DNA of 64,000 nucleotides from GCA-2731375 sp964344935. Its GTDB lineage: Bacteria; Pseudomonadota; Alphaproteobacteria; GCA-2731375. Position numbers and translations under genes: made by a program. Location of the stretch: the NCBI GenBank assembly GCA_964344935.1, contig CAYFPL010000009.1, forward strand, positions 124,001 to 188,000, given 5' to 3'. This document shows positions 42,854-49,931 of the stretch, piece by piece (within the stretch, counting starts at the first letter, position 1; each line of letters opens with the position of its first letter). The notes under the pieces are model-generated. The model saw only the letters and a list, made by a program, of their open reading frames with translations, was not told the origin of the DNA and ran no database searches.

Positions 42854-44809
42854 CTAGAAAGTCAGGACGAGATTGCCAAGAACGGAATAATACAGCTCAT
42901 CTGAAGAGCTTTCCGGGTCGGCGGACGAGGCGAAGAGATCGTTGAAACCGTCATCAGCGAAGAGGATCGCACCAGACAGACGGAAGACGATATTCTGGAT
43001 AAACAGAGGCCGATAAATGATCGACAGCGAGGCATCGACACCGATGCTCTCGTCGATCTCTCCCTGGTTGCGCAGTACTTCCAGGTTCGAGGTTTCATCG
43101 AACATCAGCCGGTTGACGTTGAACGAAACCCGCAATTCCGGCAGCAGATCGAAATCACCACCCACGCCATAAAGAATTAGGCCCGGATTGTTGAAGTTGG
43201 ACTGGCCGTGCTCTTTCGAGGTGCGGAGGCTGGCCAATACGCCGTTGCGTTGGGTCAAGGCCACGCCGCCGCCGCCCACGAAAGGAATGCCCTGGCGAAT
43301 CCAATAACTGGTGTCGCCGCCCGCGAACTGGGGGTTCTCGAAAATGGCGTCGAAGCCTTCTTCCTCGTCATCGAAGGGGTCGCTGTCGCCGCTGGCATAA
43401 AGGATTGAACCGCGCAACCGAATCCAATCAAAATCCACCGACGGCTCGGCCGCGAAGAACCAGGCGCGGATATCGGATTTCTCGCCCGGGGGCGAAGAAG
43501 CGATCTGGTTATGGTCGTCCTCGCCAAAGGCGTAGTAGGCCGAAACCGTCAAATTCGCCCTGCCAAAATGGCCATCGCCGTTGAGACCCAGATAGGTCAC
43601 GTCGTAGTCGCGGAAACGCTCGTCGCCGAACGATGCGGGCCGCTCCAGGAATCTGTTGTTATTGAAGAAAAATTTGCCGCCCTCACGGTTCCGGTTATGA
43701 ACAACCGTCGCCTGGGAGACGAATCCCAGCATGGGCACATCCTGAATATAAAGATTGCCGATGAAGATATCGTCGTCGCGCACCGATTCCGTTACATCGT
43801 TGAGGCCGCTGTTGGTATCCTTTTCCAGGCGCCGGAACCAGGCCAAATTGTATTGGAAGATGTTGTTGTCAAAGTTGCCGAACAGGCGCACGCCCAATTG
43901 GTTGTCCTGGAACAGGAAGCCGCGGAAATCAGTCGAAAACGGTTGGATGCCGCCGCGAATGGAGTAGAAATCGTAGCGATCGGAAACGTTGGCGATGTGA
44001 TAGTCCAGGAACGCTTCCTGCATGGCGACGAAATCGTCGTCCCGCGTCTTGCCGTTCCTGGGATCGCGATTTACGACACCCGTCTCCTCGGCTTCAAGGC
44101 GGTTGAGGTTCAGCACCGGGGTCACCCGCAGCTCGATGTCCGGCGGCTTATAGGCGGTGTCGCCCTTGATCAGAGACACACTGAGAATGACGTTCTGGTT
44201 ATAGAAATCCTGGTCGCCATCGCCGAACAGATCGGTGCTGCCGGGCCTAGCGCTGCCCGATGGGCTGATCGCCGTCGGCAGCAAGCGCGGTTCCACTACG
44301 GTATCGGAAATCGCCGCGATGTTGATGAACCAATCTTCGCCGAATATTGGCCGATCGCCTTTTAGATAGTTCTGATTGTAGGGATCCCACCATTTCGGCA
44401 CGACACCAATTGCATCGACGATGCGCCAGCGATCGGGCACGGGGAGGAATTCCCGCGGCAGGTTCGGCACCGGCGGCTCCACGGCGTTTGGATCGATGCG
44501 CCGCTCGCGCTCTCGCTCCTTCACAGGTGGTTGCCCAGGTACGCGGCGTTGGTATTGCACCAACTGCGGCGACACAACGGTATCCCGGGCAATCGGCTGC
44601 GCTGGCACCGGTTGCGGTGGCGATGGCGTTCTGATCGTCGCCGGGGCCGGTGCCTGAACCGGTGCCGGCCGCGCGGTCACTGTCGCCTTGGGCGGCATTA
44701 GTGCCGCATCGATACGCTCCTTGCCCGCGAATGCCCCTTCCGGCACCGGCCAGAGGGCGCCGAGGCAAGCCGCCAGGGCCAGGGCCCGACTATTTATTAC
44801 CGCAGGCAT
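42854..44809 (-). CDS. Outer-membrane beta-barrel protein of the cytochrome cluster
   Basis: A protein of 651 residues from the ATG at 44809, which overlaps the end of the upstream gene by 20 bp. Signal peptide INSRALALAACLGALWPVPEGAFA. A Pro/Ala-rich linker (about 35-110) with REREREERR-like charge follows, then a conserved plug-like block PDRWRIVDAIGVVPKWWDPYNQNYLKGDRPIFGEDWF. The rest alternates aromatic beta strands with acidic loops and ends ELYYSVLGNLVLTF, the terminal Phe of outer-membrane barrels. It lies between the HbpS-like and decahaem genes, the place where porin-cytochrome systems keep their barrel. I do not see clear MtrB/PioB motifs (for example the N-terminal CXXC), so it may be a different family. 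Confidence 0.72.
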   Translation of the reverse strand: MPAVINSRALALAACLGALWPVPEGAFAGKERIDAALMPPKATVTARPAPVQAPAPATIRTPSPPQPVPAQPIARDTVVSPQLVQYQRRVPGQPPVKERERERRIDPNAVEPPVPNLPREFLPVPDRWRIVDAIGVVPKWWDPYNQNYLKGDRPIFGEDWFINIAAISDTVVEPRLLPTAISPSGSARPGSTDLFGDGDQDFYNQNVILSVSLIKGDTAYKPPDIELRVTPVLNLNRLEAEETGVVNRDPRNGKTRDDDFVAMQEAFLDYHIANVSDRYDFYSIRGGIQPFSTDFRGFLFQDNQLGVRLFGNFDNNIFQYNLAWFRRLEKDTNSGLNDVTESVRDDDIFIGNLYIQDVPMLGFVSQATVVHNRNREGGKFFFNNNRFLERPASFGDERFRDYDVTYLGLNGDGHFGRANLTVSAYYAFGEDDHNQIASSPPGEKSDIRAWFFAAEPSVDFDWIRLRGSILYASGDSDPFDDEEEGFDAIFENPQFAGGDTSYWIRQGIPFVGGGGVALTQRNGVLASLRTSKEHGQSNFNNPGLILYGVGGDFDLLPELRVSFNVNRLMFDETSNLEVLRNQGEIDESIGVDASLSIIYRPLFIQNIVFRLSGAILFADDGFNDLFASSADPESSSDELYYSVLGNLVLTF

Positions 44810-46772
44810 TACGTTGTCTTGATCCCAAGAATGGTTTGAAGGGGCAGTTGACATAGCGCAGGTGCACGCCCTGGGGCGAAAGGTTATCGGCCCGAATCTC
44901 GGGCGGGGCATTGCCGATACCGTTGTCCAGTTCGTTACCGGCCTCGTGCAGACCCAGGAACGAGATCATGTCGTCCTGATCGATGCCGTCGCCGGAGACG
45001 CCAATACCGCCGACCAGTGTATTGTTGCGGTAGATGGGCACGCTGCCGGGGAAGATCTGGAAACCGTTTGAAATGCGGGTGCGGGTGTTACCGGCCTGAT
45101 CGGCGGTAAAGCTGGTACAGGTAGCAGCCGTATCAGTCGCGCCGGCGACACCGTCGGCAAACAAGATATGGGCGGCCACGTTGTCGATCAAGACGTCAAG
45201 CTGTAGACCAGTATTAAAAGGGCTCCAGTTCGCGAACCTGACGCTGAATGGCCCAGGTCCCTGGCCGTTGATGCCATCGGGGAAGTAGGGTCGTGAAAGG
45301 TTGCCGCCCGAACGATCCGCAAACGCGGTGCCGTCGGCCAGGGCTGTGGCACCCAAAAAGTCGCGCACTTCGTCCAAATAGTCCTCGACGCGCTTGCCGT
45401 TCAGGTTCTGCGCCGTCGGCGTGCCCCCCACGGCCGAATTGAAGGTCTGCAAATAGGCACCGGCCACGGGCGAGGAAAAGAACGCCGCTGTGCGCGCCTT
45501 TTGCAACGATACGTCTGTACCGAAGATCGGACCGTCGGAGGTCCGCGCGACACCCAATACGTTGCCGCGCGCATCCACTACCGAAATCGTGACCTGGATA
45601 TGACTGCTCAACGGCCGACGGATCTGCGCCCGGCCGGCAAAGGCGATCCTGAGCGCATTGCCAATGATCGTGGTGACCTCCGCCGCCGTCAGCCCCTGGC
45701 CGCCAGCAGTGGTCGGCGCAGGCGTGGTACTCGCCGTGGGCGGATAACGTGCATTGCCGGCCGCGTCATAAAGTATGAAAACCGGCTCGCCCAAGAAATC
45801 GAATGTTCCAGTGTTATCGCGCGCGAAACCCGAGGCAACCGCGCCATAAGCCTGCCCGGCGATCGGTGCGGCGGCGGCCGTGTAATAGCCCGTGACGCTG
45901 GTCAAATTGCCCAAAGTGCCGTTGACGGCGGCGAAGGTCGCTGCCGATGGCGTTGTCTGCAACTGTGCCGCCGTTGCGTCGGCAAAACGCAAGGCCTTGC
46001 CTTCGACAAAGATGCGGTTCGCCTTGATATCTTCCGGCGCCGGGAACAGTTCATGGCCGGCCAGGGCGATCAATTCATCCGGGTCAGTGTCGAAATCGAT
46101 GACTGAGGCATCCAGCGTATAAATGCCATCCGATTCCACGCCGATACCGCCCACCACTTGCCCGTTCTTGTAGAGCGGCAAACCGCCTGGATCGGCCGAC
46201 AATCCAAGGGGCGAACGTTTCGGACCGACGGTGGCGCTGACCAACCCGGTGACGGCGGCGTTGGTCGCAAAGCGGGTGGACAGATCGGAACAGGGTAATT
46301 GACTGAACTGCACACCAAATAACGGGCCGCTGGGTGAGAAGCTTTCACCTGGATTAAAGTGCTCCTGGACGATCTGGCTTGCAGTGCGGGTGCCAAAGGC
46401 ATTGCCACCCGATGACAAATAAGCCCCTGTCACCGCCTTGGCGATGGCGGCAAGATTGGCGGACGGTGACGTCGTCGCCCCCAACGAGGTGAACGTGACC
46501 TGAACCTGTTCCAGGCCATTGCCTGCCGTAATGCCGCGGTTGGTGGTGACGGTGGTCTGCGTCGGTGCCCCGGTCATGCGGAACAGCCCCAAGACATTGC
46601 CGACCCGATCGACCACCGCGATCACCGCCGGCTGGTTGCGGGCATTCGCCTCCTGTGCCGCGGCGGCGATAACCTGGCCTACCTCTGCCGCCGTAAGGCT
46701 TTGCTGCGCCATGGCGGGACGCACGGCCAATACCGCCAGAACGATCAGCGAAAGGACTGCGAAATGGCGCAT
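44790..46772 (-). CDS. Secreted protein with two HbpS/GlcG-like haem-binding domains
   Basis: A protein of 660 residues. Signal peptide MRHFAVLSLIVLAVLAVRPAMAQ. Two GlcG/HbpS (DUF336-type) domains occur in tandem: one starts QSLTAAEVGQVIAAAAQEANARNQPAVIAVVDRVGNVLGLFRM and closes with LPLYKNGQVVGGIGVESDG; the second starts GLTAAEVTTIIGNALRIA and VQVTISVVDARGNVLGVART and closes with VPIYRNNTLVGGIGVSGDG. Each domain is interrupted by a large insertion, making it several times the usual 140-residue size. HbpS binds haem and responds to redox stress in actinobacteria. Inside a multihaem cluster it may handle haem or sense redox state; this is inference. Seven base pairs after the upstream gene. 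Confidence 0.75.
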   Translation of the reverse strand: MRHFAVLSLIVLAVLAVRPAMAQQSLTAAEVGQVIAAAAQEANARNQPAVIAVVDRVGNVLGLFRMTGAPTQTTVTTNRGITAGNGLEQVQVTFTSLGATTSPSANLAAIAKAVTGAYLSSGGNAFGTRTASQIVQEHFNPGESFSPSGPLFGVQFSQLPCSDLSTRFATNAAVTGLVSATVGPKRSPLGLSADPGGLPLYKNGQVVGGIGVESDGIYTLDASVIDFDTDPDELIALAGHELFPAPEDIKANRIFVEGKALRFADATAAQLQTTPSAATFAAVNGTLGNLTSVTGYYTAAAAPIAGQAYGAVASGFARDNTGTFDFLGEPVFILYDAAGNARYPPTASTTPAPTTAGGQGLTAAEVTTIIGNALRIAFAGRAQIRRPLSSHIQVTISVVDARGNVLGVARTSDGPIFGTDVSLQKARTAAFFSSPVAGAYLQTFNSAVGGTPTAQNLNGKRVEDYLDEVRDFLGATALADGTAFADRSGGNLSRPYFPDGINGQGPGPFSVRFANWSPFNTGLQLDVLIDNVAAHILFADGVAGATDTAATCTSFTADQAGNTRTRISNGFQIFPGSVPIYRNNTLVGGIGVSGDGIDQDDMISFLGLHEAGNELDNGIGNAPPEIRADNLSPQGVHLRYVNCPFKPFLGSRQRNACGNK

Positions 46773-46779
46773 GGCCCCC

Positions 46780-47235
46780 TCAACTCCCTCCGCTGGCCGG
46801 CAAGATGCCGTAAATGCCGTATTTCAAGACGCCCCCCGTGCGGTATCCGATGCCTAGGGTAATGCCCTGGTTCTCCGAACCGATATCTTCGTCAAGTACC
46901 TTGAAGGTAAGTTGGCCGTTCGCGGCGCTGAACTGATTGTCAATCAGGCTGTCGGTATCGCCGTTCCAAGGTACCCAAAAACCATCATTGGTTCGCTGCA
47001 CCGTCCGGGCGCCGCCAACGATGGCCCAGACGTGGCTGGCCTCCGGCGTATCGCCGCCAAGATCCACCGCGAAACGCAGGTCATCGATATCACCATCCGT
47101 CGTCTGCGTGCCCAACTGCGCACCTTCCGGCGTCAGGGCATCAACGGAGATGGTTTCCGCAACGGCCGGCGAGATCAGACCGAACACCACCCCAGCGACT
47201 ATAAATGCCAGACGGGCTGAAATCAGCCTAGTCAT
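46780..47235 (-). CDS. Small secreted protein of unknown function in the cytochrome cluster
   Basis: A protein of 151 residues; start at 47235 with GGGGAGGA 5 nt upstream, one of the best ribosome sites in the region. Signal peptide MTRLISARLAFIVAGVVFGLISPAVA. The mature 125 residues are predicted beta-rich, with DDLRFAVDLGGDTPEASHVWAIVGGARTVQRTNDGFWVPWNGD and LTFKVLDEDIGSENQGITLGIGYRTG. No cysteine in the mature part. I recognise no family. The strong ribosome site and the 95-bp gap upstream hint at higher expression or an internal promoter. Confidence 0.65.
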   Translation of the reverse strand: MTRLISARLAFIVAGVVFGLISPAVAETISVDALTPEGAQLGTQTTDGDIDDLRFAVDLGGDTPEASHVWAIVGGARTVQRTNDGFWVPWNGDTDSLIDNQFSAANGQLTFKVLDEDIGSENQGITLGIGYRTGGVLKYGIYGILPASGGS

Positions 47236-47330
47236 TGATCCTCCCCGTTGCAGCCAGCCGTTCACCCGCTGTACGCCCACATCTTAAAACATTATTACGT
47301 TTTGTCGCTGCATTGCTATGCACCCCGCCG

Positions 47331-49076
47331 CTATTGTCCGCTGCGCAGAGCGGTTTTCCCCTGGCCCGGGCCCGGATGCATCAACGGCGCCCCGGGCAGG
47401 TGGAATCTATGGCAATCGACGCAGGTCGTCCTGATGCGCGTTGCCGCTTCATCGCCACCATGACAACGCTGGCAGGTTTCAATGCCAGGCAAGAGAACAT
47501 CCCCGGAATGCTTCGACGCATTGGCCTTGTGGCAGGCCGTGCACTGCACGTCCCGGTGCTGGTTATGTGGGAACCAGCTTTTCTCGAACCAGTTTTCAGC
47601 CAACGTCACTTTCTTGATCTGCCAGCCAACCGCCGCGCTGGGATCGCGGCCAATATGATGGCAATAACCGCAAACGCCTTTGGTCACGAACGCCGTTGCG
47701 TCTTCGGCCGTCTTACGCGCCCATTGGAGGGCGCCAGGCCGGTCCGCTTCGCTCAACGGTGTGCCGGGGCGCCTGCGCACGCTGGCGGGGGCATCGGCAC
47801 TCTGCACACCACCGCGAAGGGCCGCATCGGCATAAAATTCCTTGATCACATGCAGCGCATCAACAAGGTTGCCGTGCGGAAGGTTGCGCGAAGGATCGAG
47901 TGGCGAAAAGGCCAGGCTATGGCATTCGGCACAGTGCTGTTTCATCCTGATCGGACGCATATTTACGCCACTGGCTTCGGGGACATGACAGTCGGCGCAC
48001 TGCATCACCTTGGTTCGTTTCTCATCCTTGTCATCGGCCCGCACCCGGACACCTTCGGGCTTCAGGTGCTTGTCGTGGGGAAACTTCAGGTTCGAAATCT
48101 CCACCGGCGGCTTGGCCGCATCAAGTTCCAAACGCTTCCGTTTGCCGGTGGCCCCGTCGATGATGACGGCGGGACGGAACTGTGGATGAGCATCGCCGAA
48201 GTCGCTGGCGTTCTTGATCTTGGTATCGGGGACGTGTCCATCCAGATCCTTGTGGCAGTCGGCGCAAAAGGCCTGGCTGGACAAAATGATCGGCTCTGGC
48301 CCGGCATGCTCCTTATGACAGTTCTGGCAGCTGGCGCCGGAAAACTCCGCAAGCTTGAATTTGCCCGGGTCGAAATGGTGTTCGATGCCGCTATGGCAGG
48401 CGGCACAGGCGCTATCCTCAACCTGCACAAAGGGCTTTTGATGGCAAGCCCCGCACTGCCCGCCGATAAATCCGTGCGGCCGCGAGATTTCACCTGTGTC
48501 CCAGGAAATGTCGCCATCCACTGGCCAGGGCTGGGTGACCGCCGCAACGGACATCTCGCCCAGCCTTGTGACATCGACCGTGTTGTCCCCCTTGAGAAAC
48601 TGCACCGCCGGCCAGGCCAGGAACAGGGCAAGGACAAGGATTGCCAGGCCCCATGACCATTTTCGCGTGCCCCAGCCCGCCTCGCCCAGCGTCATCACAC
48701 TGCGCTCTCGCAGCGCCACCAGGGCATCGCCCGATGGCCGGGTCAGTTCGACGCTGACCGCGGCATCCTTGCCTTCCGGCGGCTCCAGGATCACCACGTC
48801 ATAGGGGCCGACTTCGATCACACTGCCGATCTGCACGGGACCTGAAGTGCTGATGCGGCCGTCGATGGAGACGTTGGACCGCGCCGGCGCCTCGAAGAAA
48901 AGGCCGCCCGGCCGGATATGCAAAGCGCCCTGATGCAACTGCACCCGCGGGTCAGGGAGTTCCACTTCGCTATCGGTGCCGCGGCCGAAGTTCAGAGCCT
49001 CGCAGTTGATCTCCTCGTCACGGCTGGCCACATCGCCGCTACGCCGCCGGGTCAGGTATTTGACTAGGATATCCAC
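47331..49076 (-). CDS. Membrane-anchored decahaem cytochrome with N-terminal FHA-like domain
   Basis: A protein of 581 residues, GTG start. Residues 1-125 form an FHA-like sandwich (ALNFGRGTDSEVELPDPRVQLHQGALHI ... GSVIEVGPYDVVILEPP), but the Ser-Arg-His of phosphothreonine-binding FHA domains reads VQLHQ, so binding is probably lost. One membrane helix, WSWGLAILVLALFLAWPAVQFL (about 139-160), puts the rest outside. Ten CxxCH sites follow: CGACH, CAACH, CQNCH, CADCH, CADCH, CAECH, CGYCH, CTACH, CQRCH and CVDCH, with many free His suited to bis-His ligation (cytochrome c3/c7-like). It can carry electrons from the membrane to the periplasm. Nine base pairs after the b-type-like membrane gene. 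Confidence 0.85.
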   Translation of the reverse strand: MDILVKYLTRRRSGDVASRDEEINCEALNFGRGTDSEVELPDPRVQLHQGALHIRPGGLFFEAPARSNVSIDGRISTSGPVQIGSVIEVGPYDVVILEPPEGKDAAVSVELTRPSGDALVALRERSVMTLGEAGWGTRKWSWGLAILVLALFLAWPAVQFLKGDNTVDVTRLGEMSVAAVTQPWPVDGDISWDTGEISRPHGFIGGQCGACHQKPFVQVEDSACAACHSGIEHHFDPGKFKLAEFSGASCQNCHKEHAGPEPIILSSQAFCADCHKDLDGHVPDTKIKNASDFGDAHPQFRPAVIIDGATGKRKRLELDAAKPPVEISNLKFPHDKHLKPEGVRVRADDKDEKRTKVMQCADCHVPEASGVNMRPIRMKQHCAECHSLAFSPLDPSRNLPHGNLVDALHVIKEFYADAALRGGVQSADAPASVRRRPGTPLSEADRPGALQWARKTAEDATAFVTKGVCGYCHHIGRDPSAAVGWQIKKVTLAENWFEKSWFPHNQHRDVQCTACHKANASKHSGDVLLPGIETCQRCHGGDEAATRIRTTCVDCHRFHLPGAPLMHPGPGQGKTALRSGQ

Positions 49077-49085
49077 GAGCCCACC

Positions 49086-49916
49086 CTACCAATACAAAAA
49101 GACAACGATGACATGGGCCGCCAGCGAGGCGATCAAGCCAATGGTTAGCGGGATGTGCAAATAGAGCCAGACATCCAGCAACGCACGGTAACGAAGTTCC
49201 CGACGCGCCTGCTCCAACAGCTGCGATTGCTGTGCCAACAGGGAAACCAGCCGCCGGGCCGTTTCCGCCTCGCCGCCGGTTAGATTGGCGGCGAGACCGG
49301 TGACCAATTGCAGCACGGCGGCAATCGGGCATTTACGATCCTGCCCGGCCAGGATGCGGCGGGCCGAACCGCCGAGGCGAACCGAATCCTGCGCCTGGAC
49401 CAGGGCATTGGTGATCTCGTCAGGCAATTGGCCCGCGGTCTGACGGCTCTGTTCCGATAGATCCGCGATCTGGCTGACCAATTGATCCAAGGTCGAGCCG
49501 GCCAGATTGTCATTGCGTAGATTTGGTACCCGCACATACATGACGACGCCGAAGATGCCGCTGACGATCACCGCCAGCATCAAGCCGTAAGCCAGGGTGT
49601 GCAGGTTGAGGCCGAATTGGAAACCGGTGTGCAAAGTAGCAATGATGACCAGGCTGAGGCCCAGGTAGACATGCGCCGAGAGCCATTCCTGCAACGTCAT
49701 CTTGCCTTTGCCATAACGCCGCTTGCGGATACCGAACCAAGCCAGCCAAAGGATCAACAAAGCCCCGATTGTGCCCAGAGTATAGCCGTACCAGCTACCG
49801 CCATTGGCGCCGGCCAAGGGGTCGTGCCAGGCATAAACGGCAATTGCGGCGATGCAGAGCACAATTGCCACCCGGAGGTACCGGAAATCCCGGATTACGA
49901 GGACTGATTGATGCAT
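49086..49916 (-). CDS. Histidine-rich five-helix membrane protein, cytochrome b-like
   Basis: About 276 residues (ATG at 49916; a GTG one codon upstream is possible). Predicted helices lie at about 15-32, 42-62, 77-100, 103-128 and 249-276. Conserved-looking His pairs face one another: LSAHVYLGLSLVIIATLHTGFQFGLNLHTLAYG in helices 3-4 and YLHIPLTIGLIASLAAHVIVVFLYW in the last helix, spaced 14 residues apart as in di-haem b561-type proteins. A long cytoplasmic coiled-coil-like insert (about 135-240) lies between. It could pass electrons between the cytoplasmic FAD/FeS protein and the FHA-decahaem protein, its two operon neighbours. Confidence 0.65.
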   Translation of the reverse strand: MHQSVLVIRDFRYLRVAIVLCIAAIAVYAWHDPLAGANGGSWYGYTLGTIGALLILWLAWFGIRKRRYGKGKMTLQEWLSAHVYLGLSLVIIATLHTGFQFGLNLHTLAYGLMLAVIVSGIFGVVMYVRVPNLRNDNLAGSTLDQLVSQIADLSEQSRQTAGQLPDEITNALVQAQDSVRLGGSARRILAGQDRKCPIAAVLQLVTGLAANLTGGEAETARRLVSLLAQQSQLLEQARRELRYRALLDVWLYLHIPLTIGLIASLAAHVIVVFLYW

Positions 49917-49931
49917 CACACGGGCCCGCGG

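Noticed and set aside
40121..42904. A very long open frame on the plus strand opposite the giant decahaem gene
   Set aside because: It has no haem sites, signal or known motif and is a mirror of GC-rich codon use in the real gene, which shows ten CxxCH sites and a signal peptide.
47235..48656. A 473-codon plus-strand frame opposite the FHA-decahaem gene
   Set aside because: Shadow of the cytochrome gene; the CxxCH pattern is on the other strand.
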